From: an uncultured Bacteroidales bacterium
Lineage (GTDB): Bacteria; Bacteroidota; Bacteroidia; Bacteroidales; UBA932
Direction: 5' to 3'
Length of the DNA: 64,000 bases
Assembly: GCA_944322585.1 (NCBI GenBank)
Contig: CALUPB010000005.1
Span: 62,001 to 126,000, forward strand
In this document: in pieces, positions 34,561 to 43,083 of the stretch
Position numbering within the stretch: the stretch's first letter is position 1
Layout of the letters: every line of letters begins with the position of its first letter
Translations under genes and position numbers: made by a program
Notes under the pieces: generated by a model
Told to the model about the DNA's origin: nothing
Databases searched by the model: none
Seen by the model: only the letters and a program-made list of their open reading frames with translations

Positions 34561-34590
34561 ATGAGGTTGGCCTTTTTGAGTCGACCTCAT
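34561..34590. repeat. Remnant of the dispersed palindromic repeat
   Basis: ATGAGGT and ACCTCAT arms enclose TTGGCCTTTTTGAGTCG. The right half resembles the CCTTTTGAGTCGCCCC arm of copy A at 10487-10545, and the arms match the short palindrome at 10454-10469. The rest of 34393-34611 holds no gene that I can support. Confidence 0.5.
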
Positions 34591-34611
34591 GAAAACAGAA
34601 GTTCAATTTTA

Positions 34612-35124
34612 ATGTATAATGTTATGGATGATAATTTTATTGCTTTTACCAGCGGGACTATCCTGCCTATCTTCATCTGTTGTGTACTTCCGATATGCAT
34701 AGTGTTGATAGTCTTTGTTTTCCGGAACAAGGGCCTTGCCAAGAAGACAGAGGTTCTGAAACTGGCTATCGAGTCAGGCACTCAGATCGACCCGAAAGAC
34801 CTGATGGATGCCCTTGTCGCAGACAGAAAGAAAAAGACTGTCAGACAGTCTCTGTTGAACCGTCTGACCGCTTCCGTAGTGTTGCTGTCGATGGGGACAG
34901 CCGTTATAGTCGTGATTTCTCTCGTTTCGACCATCGCCGAAGGCGGGAAGACATTCTTCTATCTTACAGGGGCTGTAATGATTGCCGTCGGCCTCGGACT
35001 GCTTATAGCATATTTTGCAGGAAGAAAGATTCTTGCAACGGATATAGATATGGAAGGAAAGGTAGCTGAAGCCAAGCTTTCAGCAGAAAGAGAAGCGGTA
35101 GCGGTACAGCCGCAGGAAAAATAG
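34612..35124 (+). CDS. DUF6249-like small membrane protein
   Basis: A roughly 170-residue protein with an N-terminal membrane helix (IFICCVLPICIVLIVFVFR), a cytoplasmic stretch with AIESGTQIDPKDLMDAL, then two more hydrophobic segments (about 105-155). The pattern matches DUF6249 proteins that precede ECF sigma genes in Bacteroidales. Either ATG at 34612 or 34624 could start it; neither has a clear ribosome-binding site. It is 54 bases upstream of the sigma gene and probably part of the same operon. Confidence 0.65.
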   Translation: MYNVMDDNFIAFTSGTILPIFICCVLPICIVLIVFVFRNKGLAKKTEVLKLAIESGTQIDPKDLMDALVADRKKKTVRQSLLNRLTASVVLLSMGTAVIVVISLVSTIAEGGKTFFYLTGAVMIAVGLGLLIAYFAGRKILATDIDMEGKVAEAKLSAEREAVAVQPQEK

Positions 35125-35178
35125 ACAGGAACGACTCCGGAGGAAGACAGGAGCATCACAAGACGTGCAGGAAGCGGC

Positions 35179-35772
35179 ATGACAAAGGAGCAGTTCATAG
35201 AGTTTGTGGGACAGGAACAGGTGCCTTTGCGCCGGTTCCTGTGTGCACTTTGCGGAGGGGACAGTTCTACGGCGGATGACCTTGCCCAGGAGGCTTTGCT
35301 GAAGGCATACATGTCTTTCGAGCGTTTCGAAGGAAGGGCCCGGTTTTCGACATGGCTGTTCCGGATAGCCTGCAATTGCTTTTATGACTGGAAAAAGTCC
35401 GCATCCCGCAGAATGGCAGGGCCGGGCTCCGGCCGGACAGAGAAGCCGTTCGGTTTCGGGGACACTGTCGGACAGCCGGGTTGCGGCCCGTCTGCTTCCG
35501 GAAATGCCGGATATGATGACCGGTTCGCTACTGTCATGCAAGAGACCTGTTCTGACGAGGAGGCAGACAGCCGTTTCAGGTACCAGCAACTGTACATGGC
35601 CATAGACTCGTTGTCTGACAGGGAAAAGACAGTGGTGCTTCTTTTCTATATGGAAGACAAGTCCATAAAAGAGATTACGGATATTACAGGAATGACATCC
35701 GTTACTGTCCGCTCGCACCTGTTCCGGGCGCGGGCACATCTCAGGGCTTTCCTGAAGCGAAGGGATCTGTGA
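35179..35772 (+). CDS. ECF RNA polymerase sigma factor with long linker
   Basis: A 197-residue sigma factor with region 2 (GGDSSTADDLAQEALLKAYMSF, RFSTWLFRIACNCFYDWKK) and region 4 (SDREKTVVLLFYMEDKSIKEITDITGMTSVTVRSHLFRARAHLR). The linker between them (about 77-125) is longer and richer in Gly/Ser than usual. It overlaps or abuts the next gene, a membrane protein that is a candidate anti-sigma factor. Confidence 0.93.
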   Translation: MTKEQFIEFVGQEQVPLRRFLCALCGGDSSTADDLAQEALLKAYMSFERFEGRARFSTWLFRIACNCFYDWKKSASRRMAGPGSGRTEKPFGFGDTVGQPGCGPSASGNAGYDDRFATVMQETCSDEEADSRFRYQQLYMAIDSLSDREKTVVLLFYMEDKSIKEITDITGMTSVTVRSHLFRARAHLRAFLKRRDL

Positions 35773-35903
35773 TGCTGTCGCGGGGTCCCGTTGCAACAGC
35801 GGCCGAGAATGAGGGGCAGAACAATAAGACTGACTTCCGCGATCTGCACCGACCCACGATATCGGTATCAATTGAATTTGCAGAATTTGAGATTGTAAAG
35901 AAA

Positions 35904-36374
35904 ATGAAGGAAGACAGAAAGATACGGGAATTTTTCCATTCTGTGCGTCCGGAAGTCCCAGACAACGGACGGTTCATGTCGGAATTCGTCAGACAGGTGT
36001 CCCTGCTGCCGGAGCCGGCTTCATTTACAAAGAAACAGGATCAGCCCGGCATTGAAGCTGTCAGTTCTCTGATACGCATATCCGGACAGCTTAAAAAACA
36101 AAGTGTATGTCTTGCTGTGGTCGCATGTCTTGCTGCGGTCGCAATGAGTTTCCTGATAGCTGTCATCGTTTCTGCAGTTCCGGCTGTTGATTTCCAACAG
36201 TTCCTTGCAGGAACAGATACCGCTCCTGCCGGATCGCATACGGACGGTTTCATTAATCTGGCAGAGTCTTTGGCCGGCATGTTCGCCGCTTTGCTTTCAG
36301 ACTGGCGTCTCATCCTTGTCAGCCTGCTTACCCTCGGTTCCCTGTACATCGGAATCCGCCGATTTGCCGAATGA
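35904..36374 (+). CDS. DUF5056-like membrane protein, candidate anti-sigma factor
   Basis: A 156-residue protein from the ATG at 35904: a soluble N-terminus (MKEDRKIREFFHSVRPEVPDNGRF) of the kind found in DUF5056 proteins, then two membrane segments (about 75-95 and 130-150). Such proteins follow ECF sigma genes and likely hold the sigma at the membrane. The frame is open further upstream to 35769 with a start overlapping the sigma stop; that version adds 45 residues with no family likeness. The 3' end lies in a 46-bp tandem duplication. Confidence 0.65.
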   Translation: MKEDRKIREFFHSVRPEVPDNGRFMSEFVRQVSLLPEPASFTKKQDQPGIEAVSSLIRISGQLKKQSVCLAVVACLAAVAMSFLIAVIVSAVPAVDFQQFLAGTDTAPAGSHTDGFINLAESLAGMFAALLSDWRLILVSLLTLGSLYIGIRRFAE

Positions 36375-36444
36375 AAACCGGCCAACCTGGTGAATGAAAA
36401 TCCGCCGATTTGCCGAATGGGAATCGGCCAACTTGATGAATGCC
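36353..36444. repeat. Imperfect 46-bp tandem duplication over a stop codon
   Basis: AATCCGCCGATTTGCCGAAT begins at 36353 and again at 36399, with the following bases also repeated with few changes (GGCCAACCTGGTGAATG / GGCCAACTTGATGAATG). The first copy includes the last codons and stop (36372-36374) of the anti-sigma candidate. Confidence 0.8.
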
Positions 36445-36476
36445 GTATTAAAAATATTGACAACCAATAAAATCCG

Positions 36477-39400
36477 TTATTTCCTGTTGTAGTCTTTCGG
36501 GTGGATGCCGAACTGTTCGTAGAAGCATTTGGCGAAATATGACCTGTTGTAGAAACCTACGAGGTCGCATATCTCGTTTACCCTGTATCCACCGTTTTTA
36601 AGCATTACGGCAGCGCTCTTCAGTCTGAAAATCTTGATATAGTCATTAGGGGTAGTTCCGGTGACTCCTTTCAGCCGCCGGTGCAGGTTGGATCTGCTCA
36701 TGGCCATTTCCTCGGCAAGCATGTCGATGTTGAATTCCTCATTGGTCAGGTTTTCCCTGATGACGCTGTCGAGTTTTTCAAGCCATCCGGCATCGGACGA
36801 ATTCATCTGTCCGGTCTCATAGTGCCAGTCGGGATCTCCCGCAAATCTGGCGAACAGCCGTTTCCTGTTTTCGAGAAGATTGTTTACGGTAGCCTTGAGA
36901 TGTTTGACGGTAAACGGTTTTTCCATATAGGCATCCGCTCCGTAGTCGAGTCCGCGTATCTTGTCATCGACGGAGTCCAATGCCGACAGAAGTATGAACG
37001 GTATATGACAGTAGAGTCCGTTTTCACGCACGGCTTGCAACAGTCCGAACCCGTCCATTCCGGGCATCTTTATGTCGCTGATTATCAGATCTACGGAATG
37101 TTCTGTCAGATAACTTATGGCTTCGTCCCCGTTCCGGGCCGCATGTGTGTCATAGCTGTCGGACAATGCATCCGAAATGAATTTCCTCATGTCATCCGTA
37201 TCCTCTACGATCATGACGGTCCATTCATGCTTCCGGGTGTTTCCTGCATATTGCCTGTCTGACTTCGTATCCGGGACTGTTGCGGACGCCTCTCCGATGG
37301 CAGGTATATATACTCCGATTTCGCAGCCGTCTTTGTACTTGCCGTTCAGGAAGACCGTGCCTCCATGCTTTTCGGCAAGCAGACGTACTATGCTCAGTCC
37401 TATTCCGAATCCCTGTCCGGCAGACCGGGAAGCCTGATAGAACGGTTCGAATACCTTTTCCCGGGCTTCTTCCGGAATGCCGGGCCCGTCATCGGAGACT
37501 GTTATCGTGAATCCTCCTCTTTCGGAGTCTTTTCCGATTTTTACTGTGACTGCCTTTTCCGCATAGTTGGACGCATTGGACAGAAGATTGCTCAATATCT
37601 TTGTCATTGCATCCGGATTGACATTGAATATCATTGCTTCATCCGGTATTTCCTCCCGGATGGAGATACCCTTGTCGAGGGCGCGGAAACTCTCGATAAC
37701 AGTTCCGGACAGCATCTTTATGTCTGTGCGGCTGAACTGCAGGCAATATCCGTCCTTGTCGATTTTCCTGTAGTCGAGGAACTGTCTTACAAGGTCGAGA
37801 AGCCTGTCGACATTCTTTCTTACGAGCTGCAGGTTCTCTCTGTCAGCCTTGGTTTCGTCATCTTCCATGATGCGGTCGAGGGGTGCGCTTATGAGCGTAA
37901 CCGATGTCTTTATCTCATGTGCGACCTGGGTAAAGAAGGTCATCTTTTCATTGTTGAGTTGTTGCTTTTTCTTCTCTTCGTTTGTCCGGGACCATCTGTA
38001 CAGGGCAAGCCATACGGCAACGGCTGCGATGACGAAGTATGCCAGTTTTGCCCACAGGGTCATGTATGGTGCCGGTTCTATACGTATTTCAAGTTCCGCG
38101 GTATTGTCGCTCCAGTAGCCGTCGTTGTTGCTTCCCTTGACAAGAAAATGATAATGTCCGGCAGCGAGACCGGTCAGGGATACGAAAGGGGAGTCGGTAT
38201 GGTTCCATTCCTTGTGCAGTTCCGAGATTTTCCATGCATAACGGTTCTGTCCGGGAGCCACGAAACTGAGACTCTCGAAATTGATGTCGAAGTAAGGCAC
38301 TCCGTGAGGTATCGTTATCCTGTCACCGTTGACAATGATTCTTGTCCTGGCGTCCAAAGTCTCTCCGGAAGGTATCGTGACGGAAGAAATTTCCACATTC
38401 GGAAGTATCCGGTTGACTGTGAGATCCTGAGGATAGAAACTGTTGAAACCGTTGATGCCGCCGAACCAGAATTTCCCGTCAGATGACTTCATGGATGACT
38501 TGTAGTTGAACTGATTGCTCTGCAGGCCGTTTTCTATGGTGTAGACCTGTACCGAAGCCGAGTCGGGCCTGTATCTTATGATCCCGGAATTGGATGAAAG
38601 CCACAGGCTGCCGTTCCCGTCATCAAGCATTCCGTAATAGGTGCATCTCGGCAATCCCTGTCTGTAGGAATAGCCTGCCAAAGTGTCGGCTATCCTGTCG
38701 TATCTGTAGATGCCCTTGTCTTCCGAGCAGAACCAGAGGGTCGAATCAGTATCCATGTATATTCTGTTGAACCTGTCGCTCGAAGTCCTTATATTGAGCC
38801 ATCTTCCGTCGGTACCTTTCCTGAACAGGCCTCTTCCTTTCGTGGCTGCCCACAGATTTTTGCCGGCATCTTCCGCTATGTCGAATACGAACACCTGCCC
38901 GAGGCCTTTCTCCGGCAGGAACCCGTCAGTTTCCGGAACATATCTGCACAGTCCTCCGAGAGTGCCTATGTAGACGGTTCCGTCGGATGCCTTGAATATG
39001 GAATAGACATGGTCGTTCGGAAGCGATGACGGGTCGGCTATATTGTGCCTGTATCTTCTTACCTTTCCTGTCCTGATGTCCATTATGTCCAGTCCTTGTG
39101 AGAAAGTCCCTATCCATAGTTCCTCACCGTCAAGATACAGGGCGTGCAGGTTGCTGTGCGTCTTGTCCGGAAAGTGTGTGAATCTTCCGGTCTTCCTGTC
39201 GAACCTGTTGAGGCCTCCCGTTTCCGTGGCGATCCAGATGCTGCCGTCGGTACCTTCACAGAACTGGCTTACGGCATTGCCTGAAAGGCTTTCCGGACTG
39301 TCGTCATCATAATACCATTCGATTTCGTCATGCTTCGGGGAAAGATAGCTGACCCCGCTGAAATATGTCCCTATCCACAGACCGTTTTCACGGTCCCTGT

Positions 39401-40307
39401 AGCAGTCGTATATGCTTTCCTTTCCGAGCCGGCTGTCCGACCTCCGCCATTCGCGGGTGTATCTGTTGAAGAAGAACAGCCCGTTGTCGCTTCCGACAAT
39501 GAGTTCCGTTTCCGAATAGTCGAAGATGATATGTATCCTTCCGAGGTCGAACGGGGAAGGGCAGACGGTGAATTCCTTTGAATTGACGTTGAAACCTGAG
39601 AAGATACCGCTTCTGGTGCCGACCCACAGGTTGTTGCCGTAGTCTTCGCTGATTGCGGTTATTTCATTGTCCTGTTGGTTTCTCCCGGAGGATTTTATCT
39701 TATGGAAACTGCTGAACCTGTCCTTTCCCGCGATGTACCGGCACAACCCTTCCTGGGTACCTGCCCAGATGTTTCCCCGGGAATCCTTGAATATCGTCCT
39801 GACGAAATTGGTCCCCTTGCCGTCAGTTCTGATATCATATTCTTCAAGATTTTCTCTGCTTTCATCCCACTTCAGGATCCTGTCTTTGGCACCGAGCCAT
39901 AGATTCCCGATATCATCGTATTCGAGACACAGTATGGGATATATCCTGCCTGACGGGTGCATGAACGGGGTGAATTTTTCCGTGGAAGGGTCGAAAAGGA
40001 AGAGCTGCCGGGTGCCTGCCACCCATATCCTCAGGGAATCCCGGTGCATGCATATCCTTTCTATGTTAAGTACATTGCTTTCCTGCCAGTCTGCATATTT
40101 AATGAACTTGTTCCCGTCGAACCTGTTGAGCCCGTCCTTTGTGGCGAACCACATGTACCCTTTCGGATCCTGCATTATGTCAAGGACACTGTTTTCCGAC
40201 AGCCCGGATGTGACATCGTATTTCCTGTATATTTCAGATGACAATGCAGGCAGAGAAAAGAGGCTGCATATCGTGAGTATAATTATTTTGCAGGGGGGGG
40301 TAATCAT
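36477..40307 (-). CDS. Hybrid two-component system regulator (HTCS)
   Basis: A 1276-residue one-protein signalling system. Order: signal peptide, two seven-bladed regulator propellers (about 25-650), Y_Y_Y domain (about 665-735), one membrane helix (748-770), HisKA with the phosphorylated His at about 797 (VAHEIK), HATPase (N-box about 905-912, DDGPGIP), receiver with Asp at about 1078 (SDIKMPG), and an AraC-type DNA-binding domain (about 1175-1276). The periplasmic part senses a glycan breakdown product and the AraC domain activates the neighbouring locus. Start chosen at ATG 40305-40307, which gives a clean signal peptide; the open frame to 40388 runs through a repeat. Codons 3-5 contain a run of eight C. 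It lies downstream of and collinear with the SusC operon it most likely controls. Confidence 0.95.
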   Translation of the reverse strand: MITPPCKIIILTICSLFSLPALSSEIYRKYDVTSGLSENSVLDIMQDPKGYMWFATKDGLNRFDGNKFIKYADWQESNVLNIERICMHRDSLRIWVAGTRQLFLFDPSTEKFTPFMHPSGRIYPILCLEYDDIGNLWLGAKDRILKWDESRENLEEYDIRTDGKGTNFVRTIFKDSRGNIWAGTQEGLCRYIAGKDRFSSFHKIKSSGRNQQDNEITAISEDYGNNLWVGTRSGIFSGFNVNSKEFTVCPSPFDLGRIHIIFDYSETELIVGSDNGLFFFNRYTREWRRSDSRLGKESIYDCYRDRENGLWIGTYFSGVSYLSPKHDEIEWYYDDDSPESLSGNAVSQFCEGTDGSIWIATETGGLNRFDRKTGRFTHFPDKTHSNLHALYLDGEELWIGTFSQGLDIMDIRTGKVRRYRHNIADPSSLPNDHVYSIFKASDGTVYIGTLGGLCRYVPETDGFLPEKGLGQVFVFDIAEDAGKNLWAATKGRGLFRKGTDGRWLNIRTSSDRFNRIYMDTDSTLWFCSEDKGIYRYDRIADTLAGYSYRQGLPRCTYYGMLDDGNGSLWLSSNSGIIRYRPDSASVQVYTIENGLQSNQFNYKSSMKSSDGKFWFGGINGFNSFYPQDLTVNRILPNVEISSVTIPSGETLDARTRIIVNGDRITIPHGVPYFDINFESLSFVAPGQNRYAWKISELHKEWNHTDSPFVSLTGLAAGHYHFLVKGSNNDGYWSDNTAELEIRIEPAPYMTLWAKLAYFVIAAVAVWLALYRWSRTNEEKKKQQLNNEKMTFFTQVAHEIKTSVTLISAPLDRIMEDDETKADRENLQLVRKNVDRLLDLVRQFLDYRKIDKDGYCLQFSRTDIKMLSGTVIESFRALDKGISIREEIPDEAMIFNVNPDAMTKILSNLLSNASNYAEKAVTVKIGKDSERGGFTITVSDDGPGIPEEAREKVFEPFYQASRSAGQGFGIGLSIVRLLAEKHGGTVFLNGKYKDGCEIGVYIPAIGEASATVPDTKSDRQYAGNTRKHEWTVMIVEDTDDMRKFISDALSDSYDTHAARNGDEAISYLTEHSVDLIISDIKMPGMDGFGLLQAVRENGLYCHIPFILLSALDSVDDKIRGLDYGADAYMEKPFTVKHLKATVNNLLENRKRLFARFAGDPDWHYETGQMNSSDAGWLEKLDSVIRENLTNEEFNIDMLAEEMAMSRSNLHRRLKGVTGTTPNDYIKIFRLKSAAVMLKNGGYRVNEICDLVGFYNRSYFAKCFYEQFGIHPKDYNRK
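40293..40300 (-). repeat. C8 homopolymer in codons 3-5 of the HTCS gene
   Basis: The coding strand reads ATG ATT ACC CCC CCC TGC. Eight identical bases directly after the start codon are prone to replication slippage, and a one-base change would frameshift the whole regulator. Confidence 0.85.
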
Positions 40308-40391
40308 AAGGCAATCTTGATAAAATGTCATGTGGCCCGGGCTTTTTGCCGGCCGGAAAGATAGCAAAATTCTTCCTTTTTCTGACATTGA

Positions 40392-40460
40392 AGAGGGTGG
40401 CTAAAAAGGAGGGCTTTCAATGCTTGCTAACGCAGAAAACTCCTTTTTTAGTCACCCTCT
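40392..40460 (+). repeat. Dispersed palindromic repeat, copy C
   Basis: Arms AGAGGGTGGCTAAAAAGGAG (40392-40411) and CTCCTTTTTTAGTCACCCTCT (40440-40460) are complementary with a few mismatches; the loop contains TTTCAATGCTTGC, matching copy A. It sits between the FISUMP lipoprotein gene and the HTCS gene and could act as a terminator between them. Confidence 0.7.
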
Positions 40461-40489
40461 AAGGCGTCAGATGATGCAGACAGGCCGCA

Positions 40490-42592
40490 TTACCTGTTGG
40501 ATGTGTCCTTCATGCAGCGGACTGAGCATGCGTTCGCCCGGTCTCCGGCCTGGGCTTCCATCTGCTCTGTGTTGAGAGTGCTTCCGGCCTGGACATTGCT
40601 GTTGTTCTCGTCCTGTCCGTTAGCTTTCAGATACAGGCAGAAGGCTTTCGCGCTTCCGGAGCCTGCCGGACTGTTGGCCCAATAAAATCCCGCCACATCA
40701 TATGGAGTGAGAGACCTTGCGTTTCCGCTGTTGCTCTTGTTGAGCGAGCCGAACCATTCTCCGGCGCACGGCCAGTATGCCTTCTTGCCAGGCTCATATT
40801 CGTAGGCGTATCTGTAATAAGTGAATTTATTGCCTCCGCTGGTTACTATGACGGATTCAATGGAGGAATTGTCCTTCACTTCATTCAGGATGGCAGGGGA
40901 TACGACTCTCCAGCCCTTAGGACAAGGGTCGTATATGGATTTCTGCCCGGCGTCCGCGGAATTCGGGTCAGGATTGCCCCAGAGGTCGTCTTTCCTGTCC
41001 GTTTCTGCCGTCCCGCTCCAGTACCAGTCTCCGTATGCTGTTTCAATGCCTTCCGTATAGATTCTCTGGAGAGGGTTTTCGTTGCTGGTCCTTATGGACC
41101 CGTCCGCTTTCCTTACATATGAGGCGTTCTGTCTGTTGCCGTTGGACCATGGCATGAATGTGTACCGTCCCCACTGTATGTATATGCCGTTTGCAGTCCA
41201 TCTATTCATCTCGTTGAGGGCTCCGAGATTCCTGTCCAGAACTACTCCGTTCTTGTACTGGTGTTCGTCCCACTGAGGGGAATGCCATATCATGAAACTC
41301 CAGAGGACTTTGGTCTGGTCCTCTCCGTAGATTGCAATCTGCCCTATGCCTCCTTTTTCGGAGTTCTCTTTTATCACGTTGGCCGCAATATTGTAGTCCG
41401 GGCCTGTAATCTGGTAATAATCAGTCGGTGATCCGTTGCATGTCACGAAATTTTTGGTGGCATTCTGGTCGAGTCCCCAGATGACCTTTGCATATTTCGG
41501 TTCCTGCACCTGGGAGAAGTCTCCGCGTGCTTTCACACTGAACACTTCATCGCTCTCAAACGTGCTCATGATACAGTTGGCTTCGCCATAGGCATACCCG
41601 TCCACGAGAAGACGTGTCTCGACCGGTTCATACCACGGGCATGAATTGTCCGAAGCGGACAGGCCGTCGATACTGATGACATTGACTTTGCCGGCTTCGA
41701 GGTTCTTTCCTTCCACCTGTACAGGTATGGAGACTGCGGTAATGCCGCCATTCCCATCGGCTTTCTCCATGGACACGACGACATAGACATTTTTCCCCGT
41801 GAGGTCGGCAGGGAGGGCAGCCATATAGAATGACTGTGGTGTGGAAGAGAGCAGGACCTCTTCTGTCAGGCTTACCTTGACGGAGGATTCTCCGGCATCG
41901 GCCGTCGGAGTGACGGTACCGTTACTGAGATTGATGGAGTACTTGCCTGCAAGTGCGGTCCCGTTGTCCTTGTCGGAGAAAGTGACGCTTTTGAGGGTAT
42001 ATCCTTCATATTCCGTTGAAGATACATTTACCTTTATATATGCCATGGTATGGTTCAGCGTGAATGATACTGGTGTGTCTTCTCCGGTGGCAACGGCTGT
42101 CGCATATGCCAGGCCGTATTTCGTCACCTCGTCGGTGACATTGGCTGCCGACTGCTCCTGTGCTGCCTCCAGATTCCCTTCAAGGACGGGTTCTGAAGTT
42201 TCCGCAGCGAAACCGGCCATCATGTCATACGGGTAATAGATGCAGATTTCCGTTTCCCCGCTCCCGGCGAGCACTATAGGGTCGCTGACAGTGAAAGTGC
42301 CCTTTGAGGTTCCTTCCCCTGATGCAAGGGTGGCCGGAATGTTGTTGATCTGGGCGCCTTCCGTTACGGAATAGAGGCCGATCTGGTCGCCGGCGCTCCA
42401 TGAAAGAGGATACTTGTCACCGTCCTTGTCCCCGATTGCAAGTTTCGTGTCAATGCCGGTCCCTCCGATGAGAGTCATGTAAGTCTGTCCTTCCGGTGTT
42501 CCTGAAGGATTCTTTTCCAGGTTTTCCGCGGTACAGCCTGCGGCTGCAAGCAGAATGATTCCGTATTTAAGTATGTCTGTCTTCATAGTCAT
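40490..42592 (-). CDS. Fimbrillin-like / FISUMP-domain lipoprotein
   Basis: A 700-residue lipoprotein (lipobox AAGC at about 17-20, counted from the ATG at 42590-42592). The N-terminal half has a fimbrillin (Mfa-like) layout: WSAGDQIGLYSV, YYPYDMM and an FTLNHTMAYIKVNV strand. The C-terminal part carries the FISUMP pattern (VVLDRNLGALNEMNRW, GIYIQWGRYTFMPW, YDPCPKGWRVVSP, VRCMKD), named from Fibrobacter and common in Bacteroidetes surface proteins. In a SusC/SusD operon it is probably a surface glycan-binding protein. The open frame reaches 42604 but then overlaps the preceding gene. Confidence 0.82.
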   Translation of the reverse strand: MTMKTDILKYGIILLAAAGCTAENLEKNPSGTPEGQTYMTLIGGTGIDTKLAIGDKDGDKYPLSWSAGDQIGLYSVTEGAQINNIPATLASGEGTSKGTFTVSDPIVLAGSGETEICIYYPYDMMAGFAAETSEPVLEGNLEAAQEQSAANVTDEVTKYGLAYATAVATGEDTPVSFTLNHTMAYIKVNVSSTEYEGYTLKSVTFSDKDNGTALAGKYSINLSNGTVTPTADAGESSVKVSLTEEVLLSSTPQSFYMAALPADLTGKNVYVVVSMEKADGNGGITAVSIPVQVEGKNLEAGKVNVISIDGLSASDNSCPWYEPVETRLLVDGYAYGEANCIMSTFESDEVFSVKARGDFSQVQEPKYAKVIWGLDQNATKNFVTCNGSPTDYYQITGPDYNIAANVIKENSEKGGIGQIAIYGEDQTKVLWSFMIWHSPQWDEHQYKNGVVLDRNLGALNEMNRWTANGIYIQWGRYTFMPWSNGNRQNASYVRKADGSIRTSNENPLQRIYTEGIETAYGDWYWSGTAETDRKDDLWGNPDPNSADAGQKSIYDPCPKGWRVVSPAILNEVKDNSSIESVIVTSGGNKFTYYRYAYEYEPGKKAYWPCAGEWFGSLNKSNSGNARSLTPYDVAGFYWANSPAGSGSAKAFCLYLKANGQDENNSNVQAGSTLNTEQMEAQAGDRANACSVRCMKDTSNR

Positions 42593-42597
42593 CGATT

Positions 42598-43065
42598 TTA
42601 CCATTCAACTTCCCCGAGGTCTCCCGTATTGCCGTCTTCACTCCAGGCTTCCTCTTTACCGACAGCCGTCCATATATGGCTTGCCGAACAGGTGGCCGTC
42701 CCGTTGCCGTCCAGGGCAATTACGGCAGTCAGGAAATCCGTTCCGTTCTTCAGGTCTTCGAGAGTCTTGGTGTAGGGCAGTGTTATCTCGATCCCGTTTT
42801 CCTTTACATAGTTCACGAGCTGGATTTCGTTCTCATAGTCGAACTGCACTTCAGAGAGAGGGAGATTCTCCACTATCTTTGCGCTTGCGGCCGTGCCGCT
42901 TGTCATTGAGACGGAAATCGTGGCACAGTTGTTTTCGATACCGTCCACGGTCAGCCCGATGGCAGGGGTCTCTCCCTGCCCGCCGTTGTCGTCGCCGTTT
43001 TCAGGTTTGTTGCATCCGGCCGCCATCAGCAGCGGGATAAGCAGTAAACAATAAAAATGTTTCAT
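42598..43065 (-). CDS. Small lipoprotein of unknown function
   Basis: A 155-residue lipoprotein with lipobox AAGC at about residues 15-18, a Gly/Asp/Asn-rich tether, and a single beta-rich domain (IGLTVDGIENNCATISVSMTS onward) like the fibronectin-III-type domains in surface glycan-binding proteins. It lies 18 bases after the heparinase-like gene and 5 before the FISUMP gene. I do not recognise a named family. Confidence 0.65.
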   Translation of the reverse strand: MKHFYCLLLIPLLMAAGCNKPENGDDNGGQGETPAIGLTVDGIENNCATISVSMTSGTAASAKIVENLPLSEVQFDYENEIQLVNYVKENGIEITLPYTKTLEDLKNGTDFLTAVIALDGNGTATCSASHIWTAVGKEEAWSEDGNTGDLGEVEW

Positions 43066-43083
43066 GACTTTTTGTTTTAAGTG

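Noticed and set aside
40308..40388. N-terminal extension of the HTCS gene from an upstream start
   Set aside because: The extension has no signal-peptide logic and its 5' part comes close to the dispersed repeat; the ATG at 40307 gives a clean signal peptide.
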